Below the pieces are notes generated by a model. The model saw only the letters and a program-made list of their open reading frames with translations. It made no database searches and had not been told where the DNA came from. A stretch of DNA of 64,000 nucleotides, taken from NCBI GenBank assembly GCA_017962375.1, contig JAGCVJ010000017.1:1-64000 (forward strand), read 5' to 3'. Within the stretch, counting starts at the first letter, position 1. Every line of letters starts with the position of its first letter. Shown piece after piece: positions 1-7,584 of the stretch. Origin of the DNA: Bacteroidales bacterium (GTDB lineage: Bacteria > Bacteroidota > Bacteroidia > Bacteroidales > UBA932). The translations under genes were made by a program, and so were the position numbers.

Positions 1-2
1 AA

Positions 3-347
3 GACGGTTTTCCATGGACCAAGGCCATGCTGAACCCACGTAAGCGTGAGGGTATCAAAACCTTCTACTTTACGACCAACACCTTCTCAATACGTGTGGC
101 TCAATACAAGGCTAACCCTAAGGCTTGCATCTATTTTTGCGATGCCAAAGGATTTAAGGGCATAATGCTCAGAGGTACTATGGAAGTGCTGACTGATGCC
201 GCTTTGAAGGAAATGATTTGGCGTGAGGGCGATGAGCAATACTACCCTGGCGGTGTCACCGATCCTAACTACTGCGTACTGAAGTTCACCGCCACAGATG
301 GCCGTTTCTACAGCGACTTTTATCCAAGGAGTTTCGTAATTGAGTAA
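3..347 (+). CDS. Pyridoxamine 5'-phosphate oxidase-like flavoprotein (5' end outside window)
   Basis: The reading frame is already open at the left edge, so only the C-terminal ~114 codons are visible; the first ATG in the window (27) is internal and should not be taken as the start. The stretch YFTTNTFSIRVAQYK followed by a beta-rich segment ending FYSDFYPRSFVIE resembles the split-barrel FMN-binding fold of PNPOx-like / general-stress-protein-26 families, which bind flavin and reduce or bind small molecules in the cytoplasm. The substrate cannot be told. It is convergent with the flavin reductase at 459-995, and the next 9 kb is rich in flavoproteins. The family call is by sequence resemblance only. 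Confidence 0.7.
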   Translation, partial: DGFPWTKAMLNPRKREGIKTFYFTTNTFSIRVAQYKANPKACIYFCDAKGFKGIMLRGTMEVLTDAALKEMIWREGDEQYYPGGVTDPNYCVLKFTATDGRFYSDFYPRSFVIE

Positions 348-375
348 TAATCCCATTGAAGGCGTTTTCCTATCT

Positions 376-405
376 CATCCTCATTTTGGGCATGTTTTGA
401 GGATG
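376..405. repeat. Inverted repeat between convergent genes
   Basis: CATCCTCA at 376-383 pairs with TGAGGATG at 398-405 around a 14-nt loop. It lies between the stop codons of two convergent genes, where a terminator is expected, but neither side is followed by a clean T run, so an intrinsic terminator is only possible. Confidence 0.3.
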
Positions 406-458
406 AAACAGGCAAAAAAAACATATCAATTAGAAAAATCCGAATTTACCTCATTGGT

Positions 459-995
459 TTATACACTTGCACCTAGTCTATAGGCCTCCTGCAGTTTGGC
501 TTTACCGGTTATTTCCTTCGGCCCGTTGACTCCGCCACAGAAGATATGGCCTTTGAGAGTTGCCTTCTCGTAGCAGTCAATCCACCCCTGAAGGCCACTC
601 TCTGCACGCTTCGGAGTGGATTCGTCATCTTCGGCAGCGGTAGTGAGAAGGTATATGTCACGGAAACGGTAATCCTTGGGATACATGGCGTTCATGCGGT
701 CGATGAGAGTTTTCATCTGGCCGGACATCTCATAATAGTAGATAGGAGTCGCCCAGCAAACGACATCGGCATTCAAAACACTTTCCATTATGGCAGGAAC
801 ATCATCCTTGAATACGCACGCACCGGTTTTCTGACAAGACAGACAGCCGATACAGAACTTGATTTCCTTTCCCCGGAGAGAGATTAATTCCACTTCGTTT
901 CCTGCCGCTTTGGCGCCTTCGGCAAACTTCTCCGCCAAAGCATTGCTGTTGGAACCCGGGCGGAGGCTGGTTGATATAACAACTACTTTCTTCAT
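459..995 (-). CDS. NADPH-dependent FMN reductase-like protein with CxxCxxC motif
   Basis: A 178-residue cytoplasmic flavodoxin-fold protein. The N-terminal ISTSLRPGSNSNALAE is the phosphate-binding loop for FMN, and CIGCLSCQKTGAC around residues 50-62 is the Cys cluster typical of anaerobe NAD(P)H-dependent FMN reductases related to iron-sulfur flavoproteins. The pattern ATPIYYYEMSGQMKTLIDR is also typical of the family. I start at the ATG at 995 (MKKVVV), two codons into the longest frame, because a TAACTTTG -7 box ends only 5 nt upstream. Its electron partner and substrate are unknown. A second protein of this type is at 7585-8235. Confidence 0.85.
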   Translation of the reverse strand: MKKVVVISTSLRPGSNSNALAEKFAEGAKAAGNEVELISLRGKEIKFCIGCLSCQKTGACVFKDDVPAIMESVLNADVVCWATPIYYYEMSGQMKTLIDRMNAMYPKDYRFRDIYLLTTAAEDDESTPKRAESGLQGWIDCYEKATLKGHIFCGGVNGPKEITGKAKLQEAYRLGASV

Positions 996-1000
996 ATACA

Positions 1001-1008
1001 CAAAGTTA
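1001..1008 (-). promoter_or_regulatory. -7 box TAACTTTG, 5 nt from the start codon
   Basis: A Bacteroidetes-type TAnnTTTG box reads toward the flavin reductase. Only 5 nt separate it from the ATG at 995, so transcription would start at or next to the start codon (leaderless or nearly so). Confidence 0.55.
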
Positions 1009-1031
1009 CAATATATTTCCTCAGCTGATTC

Positions 1032-1991
1032 TCATCGTCTTGAGGCTGGCCTGGAATTACAGATCCACTGATCTAAAAGTTTGTTTAGAGACTCGATGTC
1101 TTCTTCCACACTAGTGCACTTGTACTGCTCCGGATTGCGGTTTACAGTAACTACATGATGATTATCTGCTTTAAACTCAATCTTGTAGATACAGTATCCA
1201 GTCCAGCTGCGGTGAGCCCAAAAAGTTGATCCCTCCATATACCAGAACCACTTGTCCTCCATAGCCTGAGGAATGTTACCCCGGCGGAGGGCATCCATTT
1301 CATTATCGGTAAAAGACCTGTCAAGAAAGAAAGTCTCATGCTGATCAGGCATAGGCTCTGTTTTCCAGTCCCCGCGACGGGCAGCACGTGACTCCTTTTT
1401 CATATCTTGCCACAAAGCACTCTCTTTCAACACCTTTGTCTCGCAATCCTTCATTGCGTCAAGAGTCTTTTGAAGCAGCTCATCCAGAGGCCAGCCCAGC
1501 ATCTCGGCTCCTTTCTCGATCACATCGCGTGAGCAGCCTGCGGCAAAACCCTTGGATTTGTACTTTTTCTTGAGAGACTTAAGCTCCATATCCTGAGTGC
1601 TTAATGATGGGCGCATCAGCGCGGCAGCCCATATCAAGCCTGTCAGCTCATCGGTGGCAAAGAGCACTTTCTCCATAGTGTGCTCAGGCTTGATGTCCAC
1701 ATGCATTCCGTAAGCGTGGCTGCAGATTGCGTGGATCATTTCTTCACCTACCCCACCCTCACGCAGCAGCTCGGGAGCCTTGATGCAATGCTCCTCAGGG
1801 TACATTTCAAAGTCAATATCGTGAAGAAGCCCTACGATTCCCCAGAAATCCTCGTCTTGAGCAAAGCCCAACTGCCTTGCATACCAGCGCATTACACCTT
1901 CCACTGTCAAGGCATGCTGAAGATGGAACGAGTCTTTGTTGTATTTTTACAGCAGCTCGACTGCCGCTTCCCTTGAAATGTGATTTTCCAT
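1032..1991 (-). pseudogene. HD-domain hydrolase with C-terminal extension, interrupted by in-frame TAA
   Basis: From the ATG at 1991 the frame reads MENHISREAAVELL, then TAA (1947-1949), then continues in the same frame as KYNKDSFHLQHALTVEGV and runs 292 more codons from a TTG at 1910 to 1032. The downstream part carries the HD pair (LLHDID) and a later DELTG, as in HD-superfamily phosphohydrolases. The His in LQHALTVEGV, just before any plausible internal start, matches the first HD metal ligand and would be lost if translation began at 1910. Residues after about 214 of the full frame (FFLDRSFTDNEMDAL, WFWYMEG) form a second, unidentified domain. A -7 box TAAATTTG lies at 2021-2028. A nonsense mutation or a sequence error are the main explanations. 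Family and substrate beyond HD are not recognised. Confidence 0.75.
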
Positions 1992-2020
1992 AATCTGTCA
2001 CTGAATGCTAGTCTATAAGA

Positions 2021-2028
2021 CAAATTTA
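2021..2028 (-). promoter_or_regulatory. -7 box TAAATTTG for the HD gene
   Basis: Matches TAnnTTTG and lies 29 nt upstream of the ATG at 1991. It supports 1991 as the ancestral start of the interrupted HD gene. Confidence 0.5.
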
Positions 2029-2067
2029 CGAATAATCACGATTTATAAAATCGAGGCAATTAATAAT

Positions 2068-3168
2068 TCACAACGCATCGTAATGGCTGTCGCTTACGGC
2101 TTCCAGCCACTCGTTGGATGCTCCTTCCTGCACGTCCTTATGATAGGTCAAGTGCTGGAACCAGGAATCCTTGGCAGCACCGTGCCAGTGTTTTACACCT
2201 TCAGGAATCTCGATGATGGTGCCAGGAGTCATAACTACAGGGTCCTTCCCCCATTCCTGATACCATCCCTTTCCTGCAACACAGACCAGTACCTGAACCT
2301 GCTTGTGGTGGATGTGCCAGTTGTTGCGGCAGCCAGGCTCGAAAGTCACATTGGCTATGCCGCCTGCCATCTGGGCCAGATAGCTGTTGCCGACGAAATA
2401 CTTTGCGTATGCGGTATTGGGTTCACCTTTAGGCCATATATTGAAATCAACAGTCTGAACAGGATTATATGTATCGCCAAAAACAGTTGCCAGCGCTCCG
2501 CGAAGTCTCTCGGCTTCAGCCAATCCTACCTTTGCCTCCAGAATGGCCGGTATCTCCTTTAGAGCTTCGTCACTTACACCCATGTTCCTTGACCCTGAAA
2601 CATGGGCAACAAGCTGCGGCTCACAGCCCGGCAGCGCAGAGATTGCAGATACTGTAACAATCTCACGGTCAGCAAAAGAAAGGTTATTCCTGGCAAAGAT
2701 GTCGCCGAAAAGATGGGCTTTCAGATAGTAGTCTGTCTGAGGGGCGAAAGCATAAGTGAAAGGCTGTCCGCCGACCAACTGCGTCTGAACCTTAGTACCT
2801 TGTTTCAAGGCATCATAGTCTTTGGACAGAGGATTGGCGTCAAGGCCTTCTTCAACAACTAGCCCTGCTTCCTTACGTTCCCTGATGACCTGCTGCAAAA
2901 TTCCAAGGGCATTAAGAGACCGCGGGAATCCAGTGTAGGCATAAAGCTGAGAAAGAGCCTCTTTTGCCTCGCTTACCGTCAATCCCTGTTCCAGTCCTTC
3001 GTTCAGGGAAACTTTTAGCCCTTCTAAGTTTCCCTTGGCCTCGTTGGCCGCAATAGTCACAAGTGTTCGCTGTCTGTTTGCTAGTGTCATATTCTTGTCC
3101 TGTGCCGTTATAGTTGTTGTCATTGTGGTTAATGCGGTCAAAGCCGCTATTAAAGTAAGTCTTCCCAT
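2068..3168 (-). CDS. Exported carboxymuconolactone decarboxylase-cupin fusion protein
   Basis: A 366-residue protein. Residues 1-22 form a signal peptide ending TITAQ, so it is probably periplasmic. Two CMD/AhpD-like helical repeats follow (about 30-110 and 145-235; the second has DREIVTVSAISALPGCEP), then a cupin barrel (about 265-345) with metal-binding histidines in WHIHHKQ (285-288) and KHWHG (327, 329). CMD-cupin fusions are frequent in Bacteroidetes beside aldo/keto reductases and flavodoxins; their substrate is not known. Last gene of a likely operon flavodoxin (4640) - aldo/keto reductase (4013) - this gene, 5 nt after the reductase. The CMD repeats show only one obvious Cys, so AhpD-type peroxidase chemistry is not supported. 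Confidence 0.85.
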   Translation of the reverse strand: MGRLTLIAALTALTTMTTTITAQDKNMTLANRQRTLVTIAANEAKGNLEGLKVSLNEGLEQGLTVSEAKEALSQLYAYTGFPRSLNALGILQQVIRERKEAGLVVEEGLDANPLSKDYDALKQGTKVQTQLVGGQPFTYAFAPQTDYYLKAHLFGDIFARNNLSFADREIVTVSAISALPGCEPQLVAHVSGSRNMGVSDEALKEIPAILEAKVGLAEAERLRGALATVFGDTYNPVQTVDFNIWPKGEPNTAYAKYFVGNSYLAQMAGGIANVTFEPGCRNNWHIHHKQVQVLVCVAGKGWYQEWGKDPVVMTPGTIIEIPEGVKHWHGAAKDSWFQHLTYHKDVQEGASNEWLEAVSDSHYDAL

Positions 3169-3173
3169 AGTTA

Positions 3174-4013
3174 TTACCTCCAGCCCATGAACATCTTGGC
3201 TACCTCACCATCGTGATGATCAAAGAAAAGACTCTTTCCGGTGTCGAGCGTCTTAATCAGGAACATGTCGTCTGAAGAAAGTTCAAAATCGAATATATCG
3301 ATATTCTGGGCCATACGCTCTTTGTGAGTCGACTTTGGAATAATGATTACGCCACGCTGAAGCAGCCAGCGAAGGGCTACTTGAGGAACCGTCTTGCCAT
3401 ACTTGCGTCCAATCTCCGCGAGAGTCTCATTCTTAAAGAAATTGTTGCGTCCTTCAGCCAGAGGTCCCCAGGACATTATGCGGCAGTCAAGCTCGTCCAT
3501 ATACTTCTTTGCTTCTATCTGCTGGTTAAACACGTGAGTCTCAACCTGATTGACCATCGGCTTAATCTCCACGTTGGAAGCCAGGTCTATGAGGTGGTCG
3601 GGATAGAAGTTGCTCACACCGATTGCCCTTAGTTTCCCCTCGCGATAAGCGTCTATCAAGGCCCGGTAAGCACCATATCTGTCGCAGAATGGCTGATGGA
3701 GAAGCATCAGGTCAATATAATCGGTCTGCAACTTGCGCAGACTCTCGTCAATAGATGCCTTGGCCCTTTCATAGCCGTAGTTAGAAATCCAGATCTTGGA
3801 AACAAGGAACAGGTCTTCACGCCTGATACCGCTCTTTTTCCATGCATTTCCCACACCTTCTTCATTTGCATAAGCCTGGGCGGTATCAACCAGCCGGTAT
3901 CCCACACTCAGGGCGTCGCTTACACAACGTTCACACTCCCCAGGTGTTACCTGATAAACTCCGTAACCAATCGGTGGCATCTTGACGCCATTGGATAATT
4001 TGATGTATTCCAT
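3174..4013 (-). CDS. Aldo/keto reductase
   Basis: 279 residues, the usual AKR length, NADPH-dependent carbonyl reductase fold, cytoplasmic. The N-terminal MEYIKLSNGVKMPPIGYG is the standard AKR start, so I use the ATG at 4013 rather than the longer frame. The catalytic tetrad is visible: Asp and Tyr in VDTAQAYANEEG, Lys in LVSKIW and His in LMLLHQPF. The C-terminal IIPKSTHKERM binds the NADP 2'-phosphate. It sits between an exported flavodoxin and the CMD-cupin gene, with an AraC regulator divergently upstream of the operon. The true substrate is unknown. Confidence 0.93.
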   Translation of the reverse strand: MEYIKLSNGVKMPPIGYGVYQVTPGECERCVSDALSVGYRLVDTAQAYANEEGVGNAWKKSGIRREDLFLVSKIWISNYGYERAKASIDESLRKLQTDYIDLMLLHQPFCDRYGAYRALIDAYREGKLRAIGVSNFYPDHLIDLASNVEIKPMVNQVETHVFNQQIEAKKYMDELDCRIMSWGPLAEGRNNFFKNETLAEIGRKYGKTVPQVALRWLLQRGVIIIPKSTHKERMAQNIDIFDFELSSDDMFLIKTLDTGKSLFFDHHDGEVAKMFMGWR

Positions 4014-4034
4014 ATTGCTCAATTCTTTTATCAA

Positions 4035-4640
4035 TTAATATCCAAGACCTTTCAGCCATTTCTCGACTTTGGCTTTTCCCGTACGCACCTCGTGACCGTA
4101 GATGCTGAAGCCTTTGGTGACACTGGCTCCAGGAAACGCTTTCTTGACGTCCTGCACGCAGCCTGCAAGCCCTGAACCCTCGTGAGTTGTAAACGGAATT
4201 ACGGTCTTGCCATTCAGATCGTTTGCATGCTTTTTGAAAAATGTAAACATTACCTGAGGATAAGTTCCCCACCATACAGGTCCTCCAATGAAGATGGTGT
4301 CATATTGGCTAAGGTCAATATCCCCCTCGTACTCCGGAAGTTCACCGTTTTTAGCCTCTTCCTTTGCCAGATTGATAAGAGGAGTGTAAGCCATGCCGTC
4401 ATACTTGTGAGTCACTATCTCAAACTGCTCTGCACCTGTAAGTTCAGTGATATAATCGGCGACAATCTTCGTATTGCCGACCTTGATGTTTCCAACTGCG
4501 TAGTTATCTCCCGCGTGAGAGAAGAACACCACCAATGCTTTTCCTTTCTGTTCCATTTTGTTCCCGTTTTTTGCTCCGCCAATGCACGATATTGATACAA
4601 GCAGTGCCATAGCGGCTGTGATTAAATTCTTTGTATTCAT
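4035..4640 (-). CDS. Flavodoxin with N-terminal export signal
   Basis: 201 residues. The first ~20 form a hydrophobic signal with a possible lipobox at SISCIGG, followed by a flavodoxin domain: VVFFSHAGDNYAVG (FMN phosphate loop region), DTIFIGGPVWWGTYP (flavin-stacking loop) and FTTHEGSGLAG. This resembles flavodoxin_4-type proteins of Bacteroidetes that carry a signal sequence. First gene of the operon with the aldo/keto reductase and CMD-cupin genes. A -7 box TAATTTTG lies at 4660-4667. Exported flavodoxins would need FMN outside the cytoplasm; whether this one is truly exported is inferred from the N-terminus only. Confidence 0.88.
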   Translation of the reverse strand: MNTKNLITAAMALLVSISCIGGAKNGNKMEQKGKALVVFFSHAGDNYAVGNIKVGNTKIVADYITELTGAEQFEIVTHKYDGMAYTPLINLAKEEAKNGELPEYEGDIDLSQYDTIFIGGPVWWGTYPQVMFTFFKKHANDLNGKTVIPFTTHEGSGLAGCVQDVKKAFPGASVTKGFSIYGHEVRTGKAKVEKWLKGLGY

Positions 4641-4659
4641 AATGCTTTTTTTTCCAATG

Positions 4660-4667
4660 CAAAATTA
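4660..4667 (-). promoter_or_regulatory. -7 box TAATTTTG for the flavodoxin operon
   Basis: Fits TAnnTTTG and ends 19 nt before the ATG at 4640; it lies in the divergent interval shared with the AraC gene at 4781. Confidence 0.45.
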
Positions 4668-4780
4668 GGTTGACATTGGGTGCTCATTGTTTCACAAAAA
4701 GCATTACTATTTTCACTTTTTGCAGAATTTTCTGGTTTTTAAATGGAAGAATGTGCAACTTTGCGGTAAATATCTGCGAT

Positions 4781-5602
4781 ATGAAGACCGATTTCCTGTA
4801 TTCCACGGATTTCTACGGAATGAATTCGAAAGAACTGAGCCACACCTGCATGCATCTTCTATGCACCTCAGGAGAAGGAAGTTTCGTGTTCAACGAGCAC
4901 TGTTATCACATTATGAAGAATGACCTGGTGGTTATACCGACTCCGACCCGGGCCAGAAACCTTGCGGCCAATCCCGACATGACGGTGGAATGGTTCGCCG
5001 CCGACAACAAGTTCCTGCAAAGCCTTCTGCCATCAAACAACTACAGTATCGGCGGCAGCATTTCGCTCAATCAGGACCCTGTCATCACTCTCACCCAAGA
5101 ACAGGCATCACTTCTGCTGGAGGATTTCCACAGGCTCCGCGACCGTATGGGCGACAGACATCTTCAGTTCTACCAGGAACTTATGGGCAGCCTCTGCCTG
5201 ACTATGATGTATGACATCTTTGAAGTTCATTCTCAACGCGATGCGACAGAAACCCACACAGACCGCACAGCCTATATAGTGAAACAGTTGATGGCTATTC
5301 TTTCTACCGGTATCAGCCGTACCGAAAGAAAAGTAGGCTATTACGCCGACCGTCTGAACGTATCGCCCAAATACTTCTCCGCTACAGTTAAAAGAGTAAC
5401 CGGGCACAGTGTCACATCGTTCATAGACCGGCATACCGTACCTATAATAAAAAACTATCTGGATGACGAACGCCTGTCGCTCACCCAGATAGCAGATTAT
5501 ATGAATTTCACGTCGCTGAGCTACTTCAGCCGATACTGCACAAAGCACCTTGGAATGTCACCGAGCCAGTACCGTCAAAGCCTGCAGCCGGCAACTACTT
5601 GA
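4781..5602 (+). CDS. AraC-family transcriptional regulator
   Basis: 273 residues starting MKTDFLYSTDFYG; the longer frame back to 4670 adds a non-homologous leader. The N-terminal ~170 residues form a cupin-like sensor (HTCMHLLCTSGEGSFVF). The C-terminal ~100 residues carry two HTH motifs: VGYYADRLNVSPKYFS and LTQIADYMNFTSLSYFSRY, ending GMSPSQYR. It is divergent from the flavodoxin-AKR-CMD operon, which it probably controls; the ligand is unknown. A CAACTTTG near-match to the -7 box lies about 20 nt upstream of the start. Confidence 0.92.
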   Translation: MKTDFLYSTDFYGMNSKELSHTCMHLLCTSGEGSFVFNEHCYHIMKNDLVVIPTPTRARNLAANPDMTVEWFAADNKFLQSLLPSNNYSIGGSISLNQDPVITLTQEQASLLLEDFHRLRDRMGDRHLQFYQELMGSLCLTMMYDIFEVHSQRDATETHTDRTAYIVKQLMAILSTGISRTERKVGYYADRLNVSPKYFSATVKRVTGHSVTSFIDRHTVPIIKNYLDDERLSLTQIADYMNFTSLSYFSRYCTKHLGMSPSQYRQSLQPATT

Positions 5603-5828
5603 AGATTTCAGCCAGTTTGGCCTGCAGCTTCTCGCCGCGAAGGCCACGGGCGACGACAGTTCCTTCAGGATCTATCAGCAGGTTGTCAGGAATTGCATCG
5701 ATGCCATACAGTGCACTGGCAGGATTATCCCATCCGGAAAGGTCTGAAATTATAGCCATAATAACCAGGAAGACTACAATAATTATCCTGGTCAGCCTGC
5801 CGGAAAAGGATTTAATACGTTTGCTCAT
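5595..5828 (-). pseudogene. Chimeric remnant: N-terminus of a sensor-phosphatase fused to a thioredoxin tail
   Basis: A 77-codon frame made of two unrelated parts. Residues 1-27 (MSKRIKSFSGRLTRIIIV...) match almost residue for residue the first 28 of the Cache-HAMP-PP2C protein at 17279-19240 (MGKRLKSFSSRLTRTIII...), including its first membrane segment. From residue 28 on (SDLSGWDNPASALYGIDAIP, LLIDPEGTVVARGL) it is the last ~50 residues of a TlpA/AhpC-type thioredoxin, with the cis-Pro loop but no CxxC. It lies 13 nt downstream of the fimbrillin-like gene. A large deletion joining two genes in frame, or a recombination joint, is the simplest reading. A membrane-anchored peptide could still be made; a TAACTTTA box lies 4 nt before the ATG. 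Confidence 0.75.
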
Positions 5829-5832
5829 GCCG

Positions 5833-5840
5833 TAAAGTTA
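5833..5840 (-). promoter_or_regulatory. -7-like box TAACTTTA before the chimeric gene
   Basis: One mismatch from TAnnTTTG, 4 nt from the ATG at 5828, and between the fimbrillin stop (5842) and the chimera. Suggestive only. Confidence 0.3.
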
Positions 5841-5841
5841 A

Positions 5842-7401
5842 TTAAAAAGCCACGAATGGCCGGATATAACCTGCTTTTTTCTTGTCATCGTCGATAATAT
5901 ACAGGTTCGGATAATCATAATTCAGCTCAATGCCCCAGGCCACAGAAGCATTAGATTCGTTATAACTTTCGCAACTCGTCCAATAGCGGTTTGTCGAGTA
6001 GGCGGAACCAACGTAAAAAGCATCGGGATAACCGGCTTGAACAAATGGGGCGTTCAAAGATGGAACCCCACCACTTGCATAGCCATATCCACTGCTGGAA
6101 GCCGCAACAGTGACACCGCACATGCCGGTGATATACTTTACCCACTGCGCTACAGTTCCCAAGAACCATCCACTGGTTCCCACAGGAGCCTGAACACCGA
6201 AAGAAAGAAGAACATCAACTGCAAAGTGACCAGGAGACGGGTGATCATGAGACTGGAGAATCTGTGTATTCTGTATACCGTTCATGTCTTCAATGACTTG
6301 GGTGTATGTAGTGTACTGGTTTCTAAGACAATAAATACCAGGAGCCGTGGTTGCCCAGTTACCGTAATCTGCAATCAGGGACATTGCCAGTCCCTTGAAT
6401 TCCGGATTGCTGGCGTCTGCTGTTCCCGGTTCCCCGATGTAGAAGATAAGTGCCGAGGCAGTCTTTCCTGCAGCATCCACAGCGGCTTTGTTCTGGTAGA
6501 CATATCCGTCAGTGGTGATTATCCAGCCAAGATGTTCGGAAGTGACGTTAAGCACAGTCAGCGGATCGGCGACAGGATAAACGTTTACGGTACCCTCGCT
6601 TGTCCAGCCGGTTATGGCTGTGGTGGCGCCAACCGCACGGAGATTCACCGTGATGTTTATCGTGTACTGGTGCCCGCCTAAAAACTCCTTGCCGGAAACG
6701 CTGTATATCGCCGTTCCCTTATCTGTAACAATGGAAAGGAAGTCACCGTCAACTACCTGGGCCGGAATGACTGCCGCGCCGTTGTTGCTCATTTCGATAT
6801 CCCCGACAGCCCCGCTGACGGTTTCCACGGCACCGGTCGTCTGGTTGAAGGATACCGTAGGTTTTACATTCAGTATGGAAACACCGGTAATGCTTTCTAT
6901 GCCGGAGCCGGCCGTGATGTTTACGTTTATCTTGACAAGCTTGTGCGAGAAGACCAGCTCAACCGGAGAAGTTTGCTTTGCCTGGTCTGTGACCGAGGCG
7001 AACATAAGGTCACTGGCCTTATAGTCAGAGTCAGCCGTCTGGTCTGATTTTACGGTAAAAGAAGTTCCCGCACTGGAAGGATAATAGGCTGATATATCGA
7101 TATTTGTAGAACCTGCAGGATAATATGGCCCAGGGTTTGGGGCAATCATTGTCCCCGATTCTCCGGTAGTGAAGTCATAACCGGCCCAGTTGCCTTCGCC
7201 GGTCTTGCTTACCATCACCTTTACGGTTTCACCGCTGGCAAAAGTTCCGTCATTCAGATTCTGGGCCGCCTTGGTTCCGGTAATCTGGACAGTAGAATAA
7301 CTAAGGGCAATTGGAACAGATTCTTCAACGGGATTATCCAAATGCGAACAGGCAGAAAGTGTCAAAGCTGACAAAGCAATGAGAAAAAAATGTGATTTCA
7401 T
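5842..7401 (-). CDS. Fimbrillin-family lipoprotein with C-terminal DUF1566/FISUMP-like domain
   Basis: 519 residues. A lipoprotein signal with lipobox LSACSHLD (Cys ~18) is followed by an N-terminal fimbrillin / Mfa-like beta-sandwich: VQITGTKA, FASGETVKVMV, YYPAGSTNIDISAYYPSS and LVFSHKLVKINVNI are characteristic. A second domain after about residue 290 ends YWTSCESYNES...GYIRPFVAF, like the DUF1566 / Fibrobacter-succinogenes-major-paralog C-terminal fold. Such proteins are outer-membrane-anchored surface or pilus-tip components. Upstream in the same direction are a flavodoxin-like gene and a 53-codon acidic peptide gene (7421-7582). Confidence 0.85.
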   Translation of the reverse strand: MKSHFFLIALSALTLSACSHLDNPVEESVPIALSYSTVQITGTKAAQNLNDGTFASGETVKVMVSKTGEGNWAGYDFTTGESGTMIAPNPGPYYPAGSTNIDISAYYPSSAGTSFTVKSDQTADSDYKASDLMFASVTDQAKQTSPVELVFSHKLVKINVNITAGSGIESITGVSILNVKPTVSFNQTTGAVETVSGAVGDIEMSNNGAAVIPAQVVDGDFLSIVTDKGTAIYSVSGKEFLGGHQYTINITVNLRAVGATTAITGWTSEGTVNVYPVADPLTVLNVTSEHLGWIITTDGYVYQNKAAVDAAGKTASALIFYIGEPGTADASNPEFKGLAMSLIADYGNWATTAPGIYCLRNQYTTYTQVIEDMNGIQNTQILQSHDHPSPGHFAVDVLLSFGVQAPVGTSGWFLGTVAQWVKYITGMCGVTVAASSSGYGYASGGVPSLNAPFVQAGYPDAFYVGSAYSTNRYWTSCESYNESNASVAWGIELNYDYPNLYIIDDDKKKAGYIRPFVAF

Positions 7402-7420
7402 TGGTAATTCTGATTAGCGG

Positions 7421-7582
7421 TTATAAATACAGATCATCTTCGGTGGTTCCTCCATCTTCCCAATCTTCGATGGAATCACTTCCAAGAACTTCAGAGGCAC
7501 ATATAAGCCCCTCTTGAGCCACAGCGTAAATCTTTAGATGCGGCGACTCATAGAGTTGTTTATTAATAATAACTTTAATCAT
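7421..7582 (-). CDS. Small acidic Cys peptide upstream of fimbrillin
   Basis: A 53-residue frame starting at the ATG at 7582, 2 nt after the TAG of the flavodoxin-like gene, and ending 19 nt before the fimbrillin start. The N-terminal half is basic/hydrophobic (MIKVIINKQLYESPHLKIY); then QEGLICASE with a single Cys, then an acidic tail (GSDSIEDWEDGG). It shares the EG-[LI][IL]-CAS core and a GSD...DGG tail with the 48-residue peptide at 11981-12127, also directly upstream of a surface lipoprotein. Small proteins of this look are common before such genes in Bacteroidetes but have no known function. No signal peptide is visible. Confidence 0.7.
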   Translation of the reverse strand: MIKVIINKQLYESPHLKIYAVAQEGLICASEVLGSDSIEDWEDGGTTEDDLYL

Positions 7583-7584
7583 AT

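Noticed and set aside
1910-1910. TTG at 1910 as the start of the HD protein
   Set aside because: It would remove the first HD metal-ligand His and the conserved KYNKDSFH region, and no RBS or promoter is near; the ATG at 1991 is the likely ancestral start.
2005-2562. A 185-codon open frame opposite the CMD-cupin gene
   Set aside because: Antisense to a well-supported gene with His metal-binding motifs; no protein-like features.
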